From Bacillus kwashiorkori (GTDB taxonomy: Bacteria; Bacillota; Bacilli; Bacillales; Caldibacillaceae): a stretch of DNA of 64,000 bases. Under the pieces are notes generated by a model that did no database searches, was not told the origin of the DNA, and was given only the letters and a program-made list of their open reading frames with translations. A program made the position numbers and the translations under genes. Below, in pieces: positions 1 to 9,432 of this stretch. Each line of letters starts with the position of its first letter. The first letter of the stretch is position 1. Location of the stretch: assembly GCF_001375515.1 (NCBI RefSeq), contig NZ_CTDX01000016.1, forward strand, positions 702,233-766,232. The letters run 5' to 3'.

Positions 1-34
1 ACTAAGTGTGTAAATTACGATTAGGAGGATTATT

Positions 35-166
35 ATGGCGAAAAGAAAAGAAAACCCGTCCAAAACTGGTTTAAGTTCCCCACAAGTTCAAGGACAAGGA
101 ACGACTGATATAGAAACCGGTGTAAAAGAAGTTTCTTCTTCAAGAAAAAAGACAAAAAGATATTAA
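35..166 (+). CDS. YuzL-like small basic protein
   Basis: This 43-residue, lysine/arginine-rich protein begins MAKRKENPSKTGLSSPQVQG and ends in the basic tail SSRKKTKRY. The layout (basic N-terminus, a K-x-G-L-S-S/A core, a Gly/Gln/Thr-rich middle, a basic end) is that of the small YuzL family of spore-forming bacilli, which resembles minor small acid-soluble spore proteins. An AGGAGG-type ribosome binding site lies 6-7 bases before the ATG, and a strong terminator follows, so it is probably monocistronic. Its promoter lies outside the window. The family assignment is from memory and its function is not established; a spore-core role is inference. Confidence 0.6.
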   Translation: MAKRKENPSKTGLSSPQVQGQGTTDIETGVKEVSSSRKKTKRY

Positions 167-181
167 ACTTATCAAAAATAT

Positions 182-241
182 CTGTTCAGAAAGAGCATTA
201 CACAATTGTGTACATGAAGCGATTTTCTGAACAGCTTTTTT
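182..241 (+). terminator. Intrinsic terminator of the YuzL-like gene
   Basis: Perfect 11-bp inverted repeat (arms 182-192 and 224-234, CTGTTCAGAAA against TTTCTGAACAG) followed directly by a run of T. It separates the small spore-type gene from narK. Confidence 0.85.
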
Positions 242-441
242 ATATTTATGGAAGAAGCCAATAATTAAATTCCGGATGCTACACTATTTAAAAGCAATAA
301 ATGATGGAACAAATTAACCGAATTAATGGAGCTGATGTAGCAAAAGTTATTCTGGAATTTTTGCGGATAGTTTTTCCTTATAGTGAAATAATATCGTTAT
401 ATGAAAGTGACTAATGTATGACAAAAAGGGATGTGTTATTA

Positions 442-1599
442 ATGGGAAAAATTCAATTACCATTACAAACAATGAGCTTAATTGCTGGATTTATGGTTTG
501 GGTTATTCTTTCTTCCTTAATGCCTTATATAAAAGAAGATATTGCATTGACTGCAACACAAACAGCATGGGTTACAGCTGTCCCAGTCATTTTAGGCTCT
601 TTGTTAAGGATTCCCATTGGTTTTTGGACAAATCGGTTTGGTGCAAGATGGGTATTCTTTATTAGTTTCGTCTTGTTACTATTTCCTGTTTTTTATATAA
701 GTATTGCCGATACATTTTTTGACTTAATTATAGGGGGATTGTTTGTTGGAATTGGGGGAGCGATTTTTTCTGTTGGTGTCACTTCACTTCCTAAATACTA
801 TCCGAAAGAAAAACATGGGTTTATAAATGGAATTTATGGGGCAGGAAATATCGGAACTGCTTTTACATCTTTTCTCGCACCCGTTATTGCCAATAATGTT
901 GGCTGGCAAAATACGGTAAGATTTTATTTAATTTTAATGGCAGCGTTTGCCGTAATTAACTTTCTATTTGGGGACCGAAATGAACAGAAAGTTATTACTT
1001 CTTTAACAGAACAAATAAAAAAGGTTTATAATAATACAACTTTATGGTTTTTATCCTTATTTTACTTTATTACTTTTGGATCGTTCGTTGCCTTCACAGT
1101 TTTTTTACCAAATTTTTTAGTGAATCAATTTGGACTGGAAAAGGTGGATGCTGGATTCCGTACGGCCGGTTTTATAGTGTTAGCAACATTATTACGACCG
1201 ATCGGTGGATGGTTAGGCGATAAGTTTAACCCATATATTGTTCTAGTATTTGTATTCTTTGGTTTAACCTTTGGTGGTTTTTTATTATCCTTTCAATTAA
1301 ATATTGCTTTATTTACTGTCGGATGTTTATTAGTTGCAGCATGTGCGGGCTTAGGAAATGGCACTATTTTTAAATTAGTCCCATTTTATTTTACGAAAGA
1401 AGCAGGTATTGTTAACGGTGTTGTAGCAGCAATGGGTGGTTTAGGTGGTTTTTTCCCACCATTAATTTTAACAACTTTATATAATTGGACTGGACATTAT
1501 GCAATAGGTTTTATGTCTTTATCTGAGTTTTCACTTGCTAGTTTAATTATTGTTTTGGCAATGTATTATCAAGGGAAACAAAAAGAAGCAGCCCCATAA
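442..1599 (+). CDS. narK: Nitrate/nitrite transporter, MFS (NarK/NasA family)
   Basis: A 385-residue, 12-helix major facilitator of the nitrate/nitrite porter family; it should import nitrate and/or export nitrite for the reductase encoded just downstream. Visible family features are the Gly-rich segments near residues 95-115 (GGLFVGIGGAIFSVGV, then YGAGNIGTA) and near 320-345 (GLGNGTIFKLVP, then VVAAMGGLGGFFPP), which match the nitrate signature regions, and the RIPIG/GARW loop after helix 2. An in-frame ATG lies eight codons upstream at 418 but lacks a ribosome binding site; AAAAAGGG at 423-430 precedes the ATG at 442, so that start is preferred. Linkage to narGHJI supports a role in respiration rather than assimilation. 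A short GGGGC hairpin after the stop may end transcription. Confidence 0.88.
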   Translation: MGKIQLPLQTMSLIAGFMVWVILSSLMPYIKEDIALTATQTAWVTAVPVILGSLLRIPIGFWTNRFGARWVFFISFVLLLFPVFYISIADTFFDLIIGGLFVGIGGAIFSVGVTSLPKYYPKEKHGFINGIYGAGNIGTAFTSFLAPVIANNVGWQNTVRFYLILMAAFAVINFLFGDRNEQKVITSLTEQIKKVYNNTTLWFLSLFYFITFGSFVAFTVFLPNFLVNQFGLEKVDAGFRTAGFIVLATLLRPIGGWLGDKFNPYIVLVFVFFGLTFGGFLLSFQLNIALFTVGCLLVAACAGLGNGTIFKLVPFYFTKEAGIVNGVVAAMGGLGGFFPPLILTTLYNWTGHYAIGFMSLSEFSLASLIIVLAMYYQGKQKEAAP

Positions 1600-1660
1600 C
1601 TAAGGGGCCTTACTCTTATATTTTAAAGCTCGAGAAGTATTTGATAGTTCAAAAGGTTAG

Positions 1661-2086
1661 TTAATGTTCATGAAACATATGTTTTTCCTCTTCCCGATTA
1701 TGGATTTGAATCATACATAATAATGCTTTAAATCTATCCAGTACATATTCATTGATAACCTTTTCTTTCTGTAATTCCGTTTTTATTTCTTCTACTAAAA
1801 TCCCCATAATTTGATGATCCCGTTTTAATTTGGCTACAATCTCTAGTAAATCTGGATTTTCAGCCAATCTTTCTTTAAATAGCCCTTCTTCTTCAGAATC
1901 AGCATGAGCAAGCATTCGTTGTTCCCAGTGTTCTATTAATGCGTTCGTTATTTCTTGAATATAGTTTTCCGCTTTTTTTTCTTCGATAGACTTTAATAAT
2001 AAGGTGGTTAATTCTCGCGCTTCGACATAAACACCTTCATGAATAGAATGATGGGAATGATATTTTTTTAATGATGGACCTGACAA
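1661..2086 (-). CDS. Hemerythrin HHE domain protein
   Basis: A soluble protein of about 141 residues with a single hemerythrin-like four-helix bundle. The expected di-iron ligands are visible: HSHHSIHEG near the N-terminus, HWEQRMLAHADSEEE in the second helix, RDHQIMG in the third and HNREEEKHMFHEH in the fourth. Such proteins bind oxygen or nitric oxide, or help repair damaged Fe-S centres. The reading frame opens at an ATG at 2101, but no ribosome binding site precedes it; GGAGGA lies 7-8 bases before an in-frame TTG at 2086, which is chosen. It is divergent from narG across 150-170 bp, so a role in nitrate/NO metabolism is plausible inference. Confidence 0.8.
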   Translation of the reverse strand: MSGPSLKKYHSHHSIHEGVYVEARELTTLLLKSIEEKKAENYIQEITNALIEHWEQRMLAHADSEEEGLFKERLAENPDLLEIVAKLKRDHQIMGILVEEIKTELQKEKVINEYVLDRFKALLCMIQIHNREEEKHMFHEH

Positions 2087-2252
2087 ATGAATCTCCTCCA
2101 TTTTATTTATTAAAATTGTTAGCCATTATCGGCTATCGTTTTCAGAATTATACATTATAAAGTTAGTGAATTTTTTGCATAATCCCGATTTTTTCGGTAA
2201 AAATAAAACCGTTTATGTATAAAACAACATTTAATGAGAAAGGAGAGTTACG

Positions 2253-5200
2253 ATGGACCGAAAAGTAGCTCCTTTTTTGAAAAAGCTAAAATATTTCGGT
2301 AAGGCAACTGATGTGACAAACCATGGAGTGATGAGCCCTTATGGGAGGGAAGTGGAAAAAGTATATCGGAGGAGATGGCAACATGATAAAGTAGTAAGAA
2401 CTACTCATGGTGTGAACTGTACAGGCTCATGCAGCTGGCGAGTTCATGTAAAAGACGGAATTATTACTTGGGAGACACAGGCTCTAGACTACCCGACAAC
2501 TGGTCCTGATATGCCAGAATTTGAACCGCGGGGGTGTCAAAGAGGGGCAACATTTTCATGGTATATTTATAGTCCTGTCCGAGTTCGGTACCCTTATGTT
2601 CGTGCGCCATTACTATCATTATGGCGAGAAGCTATTAAATTAAAAGAGGACCCGTTAGAAGCTTGGAAATCTATAGTTGAAAATCCAGATAAAAAGAAAC
2701 GTTATCACCAAGCAAGAGGGAAAGGCGGTTTTATTCGTGCTAGTTGGAACGAGGTGAATACACTCATTTCAGCTTCCTTAATTTATACGATTCAAAAATA
2801 TGGTCCTGATCGTATTTTTGGTTTTTCCCCAATTCCAGCAATGTCTATGGTAAGTTATGCCAGTGGTGCCCGATTTTTAAACTTAATTGGTGGAGCACTA
2901 ATTAGCTTTTACGATTGGTATGCGGACTTACCCCCGTCCAGTCCACAAGTTTGGGGAGAGCAAACAGATGTTCCCGAAAGTTCCGATTGGTTTAACTCTA
3001 GTTATATTATTATGTGGGGTTCTAATATTCCCCAAACTCGCACGCCTGATGCACATTTTATGGTGGAAGCACGTTATCGTGGCACAAAAGTAGTAGCGGT
3101 TGCTCCTGACTACGCAGAAAATGTGAAGTTTGCTGATAATTGGCTACCTGTTAGTCCTGGCATGGACAGTGCGCTAGCGATGGCGATGACACATGTCGTT
3201 TTAAAAGAGTTTTATATTGACAATAAAACCGGCTATTTTTATGACTATGCAAAGAAATTTACGGACTTACCATTTCTAGTAACCTTGAAGAAACGTGGGA
3301 ACAATTTTATGGCAGGGCGATTTTTGCGGGCGAATGATATTGGAAGACAAACAGAAAATGCCGAATGGAAAACGGTAATCCTCGATGAAAAGACAAACCA
3401 ATATGTCGTACCGAATGGAACAATTGGGCAAAGATGGTCTCCTAATGAGGAAGGGAATTGGAACTTACATTTAAAAGATAGTGAATTAAACTTAGAAGAG
3501 ATAAGTCCTGCATTAACTTTACTTGGTCATGAAGATGAAATAGTTGCAGTCGATTTTGCTCATTTTGAATTAGAAAATAAAACAGTAATTACACGAGCTG
3601 TACCAGTTAAGAAAATTACTCAAGGGAAGGAAACCATTTATGTAACTACGGTTTTTGACTTATTAGTTGCAAAAGTCGGTATCGGACGTGGATTACAAGG
3701 TGACTATCCAGACAACTATGATGATCCGAAACCATATACACCAAGTTGGCAAGAAGCAATTACTGGCATTGATAGAAATTTATGTGCGCAAATAGCTCGA
3801 GAATTTGCACAAAATGCAATAGACTCCAAAGGTCGCTCCCTTATTATTATGGGTTCGGGAATTAACCATTGGTTCCATGCAGATTCTACTTATCGAGCGA
3901 TATTAAATTTAGTTCTACTCACTGGTTCACAAGGAGTAAATGGTGGGGGTTGGGCACATTATGTCGGTCAAGAAAAAGTCAGGCCGATAGAAGGTTGGCA
4001 AACTGTAGCAATGGCTAGAGATTGGGGAGGACCGCCACGATTACAAAACGGAACATCCTTTTTCTATTTTTTATCTGAACAATGGAAATATGATGAACAA
4101 TCGATGGCTGATTTAATTTCTCCATTAGTGGAGAAACCGAAATATGAACATAGTGCCGACTACAATCATCTTGCAGTGCGAATGGGATGGTTACCATCGT
4201 ATCCAACTTTTAATGAAAATTCGATAAACCTCGTCGAACAAATGAATGGAAACAATAATGAGGAAGTGCTACAAAAAATAGTCGACAAAGTGAAAAAAGG
4301 TGAACTTTCGTTTGCGATAGAAAACCCTAATGATCCAAAAAACACCCCACGGATTTTATTTGTTTGGCGTGGGAACTTAATTGGTAGCTCAGCAAAAGGG
4401 CATGAGTATTTTCTTAAGCATATGCTCGGTACACACCACGGAAATTTAAGCGAGCAAAATGAAACGTTAACAACAAAGGAAATTAAGTGGGATGAGGCGT
4501 CATTAGAAGGGAAACTAGATTTACTCATTAATATTGATTTCCGCATGACGGGGACAAGCCTATACTCAGACATTCTTTTGCCTGCAGCCACTTGGTATGA
4601 AAAATATGATGTTAGTAGTACAGACATGCATCCATTTATTCATCCATTTAACCCAGCAATTGCACCACCGTGGCAATCAAGATCTGACTGGGATTTCTTT
4701 AAGAAGCTAGCAAAGAGATTTTCCGAGCTAGCGAAAAATTATTTTGAAAAACCAGTAAAAGATGTGATTGCGCAAGCATTGCTCCATGATAGTAGAGATG
4801 AGTTAGCACAGCCTTATGGTATTTCTCATGATTGGAAAGATGGGAAAAATGAACCAGTTCCTGGGGTTAACTTTCCAAGACTTCATATTGTCGAGCGTGA
4901 TTATCGAAAAGTTTATGATAAGTATATTTCTTTAGGACCGATGGTGAAAGAGCAAATTGGGGCAAAAGGTTTAGGTTGGAATGCAGTAGACGAATATGAA
5001 GTTTTAAAGAAAATGTTAGGTAGAGCAGAGACAACAGAGGAATATAAAGATTTTCCTAGTTTAGAAACGGATCGGAATGCAGTAGAAACAATTTTAACGT
5101 TATCAAGTGCAACGAATGGTTCGATGGCGATGAAAGCGTGGGGTGTGCTAGAAAAAAAGACTGGGCAAACATTGAAAGACCTTGCGCAAGATCGGGCAGA

Positions 5201-5942
5201 GGAACATATGACCGTTGATGAAATTACAGCACAGCCAAGGCAAGTTATCTCCACACCGATGTTTAGTGGTACAGAAACCGGGAATCGCAGATATTCTCCT
5301 TTTACGACTAATATTGAACGTCTTATCCCTTTTCGAACGTTAACAGGTCGGCAACACTTTTATTTAGACCATGATTTAATGATCGAATTTGGTGACGAAC
5401 TACCGACATTCCGTGCACCACTGAAAAAAGCAGCATTCATTAGTCAAGATAAACGTCCAGAAGTAAAAGGTAAAGAAATCATTCTTCGCTATTTAACACC
5501 ACATTACAAATGGTCCTATCATAGTACGTACTATGAAGTGTTGCAAATGTTAACTTTATTCCGTGGCGGGCCACATATTTGGCTCAGTGTGGAAGATGCG
5601 GAACAAGCAGGAATTAACGATAATGATTGGTTAGAAATATTTAACCGCAATGGTGTAGTTGTAGCAAGAGCAGTTGTCAGTCATCGCATGCCAAAAGGAG
5701 TTACTTATATGTATCACGTTCAAGATCGCTTTATAAATGTTCCAGGTTCTCCAATTACAAAATTACGTGGCGGAACATTTAATAGTCCGAACCGAGTACA
5801 TATGAAGCCTACTCATATGATTGGCGGTTACGCACAGTTAAGTTATGGATTTAACTACTACGGACCGTGTGGGACGAATCGCGATGAGAAAGTGGTGATT
5901 AGAAAGCTAGAAAATCAGGAGGTGGATTGGCTTGAAAGTTAG
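2253..5942 (+). CDS. narG: Respiratory nitrate reductase, alpha subunit
   Basis: The 1229-residue catalytic subunit of membrane-bound nitrate reductase; it reduces nitrate to nitrite on a molybdenum bis-MGD cofactor on the cytoplasmic face. The N-terminal FS0 cluster motif is intact: His52, Cys56, Cys60 and Cys95, the His-x3-Cys-x3-Cys-x34-Cys arrangement typical of NarG. The segment YDWYADLPPSSPQVWGEQ contains the Asp expected to ligate molybdenum. The C-terminal molybdopterin-dinucleotide-binding domain is present (PTHMIGGYAQLSYG near residue 1190). Length equals that of Bacillus NarG. AAAGGAGAG precedes the ATG. No twin-arginine signal is seen, as expected for a cytoplasmic Nar enzyme. First gene of narGHJI; it overlaps narH by 11 bases. 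Confidence 0.98.
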   Translation: MDRKVAPFLKKLKYFGKATDVTNHGVMSPYGREVEKVYRRRWQHDKVVRTTHGVNCTGSCSWRVHVKDGIITWETQALDYPTTGPDMPEFEPRGCQRGATFSWYIYSPVRVRYPYVRAPLLSLWREAIKLKEDPLEAWKSIVENPDKKKRYHQARGKGGFIRASWNEVNTLISASLIYTIQKYGPDRIFGFSPIPAMSMVSYASGARFLNLIGGALISFYDWYADLPPSSPQVWGEQTDVPESSDWFNSSYIIMWGSNIPQTRTPDAHFMVEARYRGTKVVAVAPDYAENVKFADNWLPVSPGMDSALAMAMTHVVLKEFYIDNKTGYFYDYAKKFTDLPFLVTLKKRGNNFMAGRFLRANDIGRQTENAEWKTVILDEKTNQYVVPNGTIGQRWSPNEEGNWNLHLKDSELNLEEISPALTLLGHEDEIVAVDFAHFELENKTVITRAVPVKKITQGKETIYVTTVFDLLVAKVGIGRGLQGDYPDNYDDPKPYTPSWQEAITGIDRNLCAQIAREFAQNAIDSKGRSLIIMGSGINHWFHADSTYRAILNLVLLTGSQGVNGGGWAHYVGQEKVRPIEGWQTVAMARDWGGPPRLQNGTSFFYFLSEQWKYDEQSMADLISPLVEKPKYEHSADYNHLAVRMGWLPSYPTFNENSINLVEQMNGNNNEEVLQKIVDKVKKGELSFAIENPNDPKNTPRILFVWRGNLIGSSAKGHEYFLKHMLGTHHGNLSEQNETLTTKEIKWDEASLEGKLDLLINIDFRMTGTSLYSDILLPAATWYEKYDVSSTDMHPFIHPFNPAIAPPWQSRSDWDFFKKLAKRFSELAKNYFEKPVKDVIAQALLHDSRDELAQPYGISHDWKDGKNEPVPGVNFPRLHIVERDYRKVYDKYISLGPMVKEQIGAKGLGWNAVDEYEVLKKMLGRAETTEEYKDFPSLETDRNAVETILTLSSATNGSMAMKAWGVLEKKTGQTLKDLAQDRAEEHMTVDEITAQPRQVISTPMFSGTETGNRRYSPFTTNIERLIPFRTLTGRQHFYLDHDLMIEFGDELPTFRAPLKKAAFISQDKRPEVKGKEIILRYLTPHYKWSYHSTYYEVLQMLTLFRGGPHIWLSVEDAEQAGINDNDWLEIFNRNGVVVARAVVSHRMPKGVTYMYHVQDRFINVPGSPITKLRGGTFNSPNRVHMKPTHMIGGYAQLSYGFNYYGPCGTNRDEKVVIRKLENQEVDWLES

Positions 5943-7479
5943 AGCACAATTTGGAATGGTGATGAACTTAGATAAATGTATTGGCTGTCATACATGTAGT
6001 GTCACTTGTAATAATGTATGGACTAATCGTCCTGGAGCCGAGTACATGTGGTGGAACAATGTTGAAACGAAGCCAGGTGTGGGGTATCCGAAAGAATGGG
6101 AAAATCAAGAGAAGCGGAAAGGCGGCTGGACGTTAAAGAATGGAAAATTAGAACTTCGTGCAGGCGGCAGACTGAATAAACTGTTGAATATCTTTTATAA
6201 CCCAGACATGACAGAAATTGATGACTATTACGAGCCGTGGACATACGACTATGAAACATTGCTGAATAGTCCGGAAAGAGAACATCAACCTGTTGCTAGG
6301 CCAAAGTCACAATTAACTGGTGATTATATGAACCTTGGTTGGGGACCGAACTGGGAAGATGATCTGGCAGGGGTTTATAAAACCGGACTTGACGATCCTG
6401 TTAGGTTCGGCATAGAAGAAAGGGTTAAGTTTGAATATGAACAAACTTTTATGATGTATTTGCCTAGAATTTGCGAACATTGTATCAATCCACCTTGTGT
6501 TTCTTCTTGTCCATCAGGTGCAATTTATAAACGGGAAGAAGACGGAATTGTGTTAGTAGATGGGGATTCATGCCGCAGTTGGCGTTTCTGTATGACAGGA
6601 TGTCCATATAAAAAAGTATATTTCAACTGGAGAACTCATAAAGCGGAAAAATGCACCTTCTGCTTCCCACGAATAGAGGACGGGTTACCAACTATTTGTT
6701 CAGAAACTTGTGTTGGCAGGCTCCGCTACATCGGAATTATTTTTTATGATTTAGATAAGGTAGAAGCGGCAGCAGCGGTTACAGACGAAAAAGATTTATA
6801 TAAAGCTCATTTAAATATTTTTTTAGATCCAAATGACCCGGAAGTTATTAAAGCAGCAAGAGAAGCAGGGTATGAAGAAGATTGGATTGAAGCTGCGCAA
6901 CGATCACCCATTTATAAATTAGCAGTAGAACAAAAAATCGCTTTACCCCTGCATCCTGAATATCGAACTCTACCGATGGTATGGTATATTCCGCCACTTA
7001 GTCCTGTAATGGGGGCTTTTGACGGTGCGCCAGATGGCATTGACCCAAATGTTGTGTTTCCGATGATAGATCAATTGCGAATTCCAATTGAGTATTTAGC
7101 TAATCTTTTTACTGCTGGAGATACAGAAGTTATCAAAAGTGTATTGAAAAAAATGGTGGCTATGAGAAGTTATATGCGCTCCATTAATTTAGGGAAAAAA
7201 CCAGATCAAAACATTTTAGCAAAAGTAGGGATGGACGAGAAAACGATGCACGAAATGTACAATCTATCTGCAATTGCTAAATACTCAGATCGCTATGTAA
7301 TTCCTAAATCTCATCGTGAAAAAGCTGATAATATGCACTTAGGTCAAGGTACCGCTGGATATGATTTTATGGAAGGGTGTTCTAGCTGTTCTTTAAATGG
7401 AAATATGGAAGAAGATTATAAATTTGGCGAGGATTATTGGAGTGAGTTAAATGGACGAACACCGTCAAAATATTTTTAG
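5932..7479 (+). CDS. narH: Respiratory nitrate reductase, beta subunit
   Basis: The 515-residue electron-transfer subunit carrying four Fe-S clusters between NarI haems and NarG. Cysteine groups are visible in order: CIGCHTCSVTC near residue 16, CEHCINPPCVSSCP near 180, CRSWRFCMTGCP near 215 and CTFC...CSETCVGR near 240-262. Trp replaces the second Cys in the third group (CRSWRFC), the known feature that makes one cluster [3Fe-4S] in NarH. The start is TTG at 5932, with AGGAGGTG at 5917-5924 seven bases upstream; it overlaps the narG stop, indicating translational coupling. Confidence 0.97.
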   Translation: MKVRAQFGMVMNLDKCIGCHTCSVTCNNVWTNRPGAEYMWWNNVETKPGVGYPKEWENQEKRKGGWTLKNGKLELRAGGRLNKLLNIFYNPDMTEIDDYYEPWTYDYETLLNSPEREHQPVARPKSQLTGDYMNLGWGPNWEDDLAGVYKTGLDDPVRFGIEERVKFEYEQTFMMYLPRICEHCINPPCVSSCPSGAIYKREEDGIVLVDGDSCRSWRFCMTGCPYKKVYFNWRTHKAEKCTFCFPRIEDGLPTICSETCVGRLRYIGIIFYDLDKVEAAAAVTDEKDLYKAHLNIFLDPNDPEVIKAAREAGYEEDWIEAAQRSPIYKLAVEQKIALPLHPEYRTLPMVWYIPPLSPVMGAFDGAPDGIDPNVVFPMIDQLRIPIEYLANLFTAGDTEVIKSVLKKMVAMRSYMRSINLGKKPDQNILAKVGMDEKTMHEMYNLSAIAKYSDRYVIPKSHREKADNMHLGQGTAGYDFMEGCSSCSLNGNMEEDYKFGEDYWSELNGRTPSKYF

Positions 7480-7984
7480 TCTTGCGTCTTACCTTTTGCA
7501 TTATCCTGAAGAGGAGTTGCTAGAAGGGAAGGAAATTATGGAATATATCGAACAAGTTCCAAATCGAAAAATTCGTCGGTGTTTTTACGATTTTTTTCAG
7601 GAAATTAAAAAAATGAATTACCAAGAGTTAACAACTCATTACGTTACAACTTTTGATTTTAATGAAAAGACAACCCTTTATTTAACTTATCGTATTTTTG
7701 GCGATAACCGCGAAAGAGGAGCAGCGTTAATTAAACTAAAATTTGAATATGCGAAAGCGGATTTAGTTGTACTTGATGATGAGTTACCTGACTATTTGCC
7801 GCTAATTCTAGAATTTGCTTCCATTGCAGAAGAAGCTAGTGTAAAGAAAATTTTTGCCATTCATCGAAAAGCTATGGATGAACTGCATGAAGCATTGATT
7901 GAATTGAAAAGTCCGTATCGAAAAATATTAGAAGCATGTCAAATTGCCATTACACAAATTTTAGCTAACACAAAAGCATCATAA
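7451..7984 (+). CDS. narJ: Nitrate reductase assembly chaperone (delta)
   Basis: A 177-residue all-helical cytoplasmic chaperone of the NarJ/TorD family, required for cofactor insertion into NarG and attachment of the NarGH dimer to NarI; it is not part of the final enzyme. The family pattern LASYLLHYPEEE at the N-terminus and LPDYLPLILEFASI in the middle is clear. The ATG lies inside narH (29-bp overlap) behind GGAGTGA. The gene sits in its usual third place in the nar operon. Confidence 0.95.
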   Translation: MDEHRQNIFSLASYLLHYPEEELLEGKEIMEYIEQVPNRKIRRCFYDFFQEIKKMNYQELTTHYVTTFDFNEKTTLYLTYRIFGDNRERGAALIKLKFEYAKADLVVLDDELPDYLPLILEFASIAEEASVKKIFAIHRKAMDELHEALIELKSPYRKILEACQIAITQILANTKAS

Positions 7985-8010
7985 ATGGACATAGAAAGGA
8001 GGTTGTGAGA

Positions 8011-8727
8011 ATGACAATGTGGGATCAATTTTTCTGGTTAATTTTCCCTTATTTAATGTTAACTATTTTTGTTGTAGGACATGTATGGCGTTACAATACC
8101 GATCAATTTGGGTGGTCGGCAAAGTCAAGTGAATTTTTAGAAAAGCGTTACTTAAGATGGGGTAGTACTCTGTTCCACTGGGGGATTGTGTTCGTATTTT
8201 TCGGACATGTTGCAGGGGTATTAGTACCGAGACAGTTTTTTGATATGCTTGGAATTACCGATGAAATGTACCATTTTGGTGCTGTCTGGTTTGGTGGTGC
8301 AGCAGGTGTTGCAACAATTGTTGGCTTATTTTTACTCATGTGGCGCCGTTTCTCGGTAAAACGAATTTTAAGGAATAGTACGAAAGCAGATATCCTCGTT
8401 TTAATTTTGCTCACAATTGTAACGTTAACAGGCTTTACTAATACGGTAGCTTATACAGCTACTGGTGGTCATTTTGATTATCGAAGTACGATTGGCCCTT
8501 GGTTTCGCGGAATATTAACATTTCGACCAGATATTATGTTAGTTGTTCAATCACCGTTTGGCTTTCAATTGCATATCATCAGTGCATTCCTGTTGTTTGG
8601 AATTTTTCCATTTACAAGACTTGTTCATATGTGGAGTTTGCCTTTAGCCTATTTGCGGAGAAAGTATTTAGTATATCGTGCAGTAAATCCAAAAAAAGCA
8701 TTGCAACTTGCCAAGCGTTCTGATTAA
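8011..8727 (+). CDS. narI: Respiratory nitrate reductase, gamma subunit (cyt b)
   Basis: A 238-residue integral membrane di-haem cytochrome b that oxidises menaquinol and passes electrons to NarH. Five hydrophobic helices are visible. Conserved histidines lie in GHVWRYNTDQFGW (helix 1), FHWGIVFVFFGHVAG (helix 2), and LHIISAFLLFGIFPFTRLVH (helix 5). The frame also offers GTG at 8005, but AAAGGAGG at 7995-8002 is only two bases from it and eight from the ATG at 8011, which is therefore chosen. Last gene of the operon; a strong terminator follows. Confidence 0.96.
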   Translation: MTMWDQFFWLIFPYLMLTIFVVGHVWRYNTDQFGWSAKSSEFLEKRYLRWGSTLFHWGIVFVFFGHVAGVLVPRQFFDMLGITDEMYHFGAVWFGGAAGVATIVGLFLLMWRRFSVKRILRNSTKADILVLILLTIVTLTGFTNTVAYTATGGHFDYRSTIGPWFRGILTFRPDIMLVVQSPFGFQLHIISAFLLFGIFPFTRLVHMWSLPLAYLRRKYLVYRAVNPKKALQLAKRSD

Positions 8728-8749
8728 ATAATAACTGACACATTAAGCA

Positions 8750-8779
8750 AACTGGAGGATATTCACTCCAGTTTTTTTC
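8750..8779 (+). terminator. Terminator of narGHJI
   Basis: AACTGGAG (8750-8757) pairs with CTCCAGTT (8766-8773) and is followed by an uninterrupted T-run. It lies 23 bases after the narI stop. Confidence 0.9.
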
Positions 8780-8880
8780 AATTACAAAACCATTAAGGAG
8801 TTTTCCGACCAATTTTTAGATGAACGGATGCTAAAAAATTGAACATTAAAAGATATTTAGAATAGAAAAGGTGACGTGAC

Positions 8881-9288
8881 GTGTGGAAAGAATTTAAAGA
8901 GTTTGCGATGAAAGGAAATGTAGTTGACCTTGCTATCGGGGTAATGATAGGTACCGCTTTTAATAAAATTGTAACCTCGCTAGTAAATGATATGATTACC
9001 CCATTTTTTGGGGTCTTTCTCGGTGGCATTGATTTTTCAGATTTGAAAATACCTGGTACAGAAATTAAATACGGGAGTTTTATTCAATCAATTATTGACT
9101 TTCTTATTATTGGATTTTCTTTATTTATCATTATTCGAGTAATCAATCGGTTACGAGAACTAAGAGTGAAAAAGACGGAACAATTGGACGAAAAGGGAGC
9201 AAAGGAACGTTCACCATCAAAAGAAGAAATGTTATTAACGGAGATCCGTGATTTATTAAAAGAACAAAATGATGTAAAAAAACGATAG
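8881..9288 (+). CDS. mscL: Large-conductance mechanosensitive channel
   Basis: A 135-residue emergency osmotic-release channel of the cytoplasmic membrane (homopentamer). The N-terminal signature [20 protein letters not shown] and first pore helix are typical, followed by a periplasmic-type loop, helix 2 ([18 protein letters not shown]) and a charged C-terminal helix. The start is GTG with AAAGGTGA about six bases upstream. The gene is alone between the nar terminator and a GC-rich repeat; no clear terminator of its own was found. Confidence 0.96.
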   Translation: MWKEFKEFAMKGNVVDLAIGVMIGTAFNKIVTSLVNDMITPFFGVFLGGIDFSDLKIPGTEIKYGSFIQSIIDFLIIGFSLFIIIRVINRLRELRVKKTEQLDEKGAKERSPSKEEMLLTEIRDLLKEQNDVKKR

Positions 9289-9432
9289 TCCTTCATTGCA
9301 AAAGAACGGCTGGCGTACTAGTGTGCTAGTTCCTTTATATTTAGAGAGCCTGCTCTTATAATTTTCATCAAAGGCTACCTTGAAAATACAGCTATTTTCA
9401 TTCACCATGTGAAAAATTGGTTTCATCGGTGT

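Noticed and set aside
301..414. A 37-codon ORF (MMEQINRINGADVAKVILEF...) just upstream of narK
   Set aside because: It looks protein-like in composition but has no ribosome binding site before its start and no recognisable family; it could be the remnant of an older gene.
2164..2181. FNR-like half-palindrome (TAGTGAATTTTTTGCATA) upstream of narG
   Set aside because: Only the left half fits the TGTGA-N6-TCACA pattern; too weak to call an operator.
4166..4627. 153-codon ORF antisense to narG (and similar ones at 4913-5254 and 61882-62442)
   Set aside because: Shadow of strongly conserved coding sequence on the other strand; no start signals.
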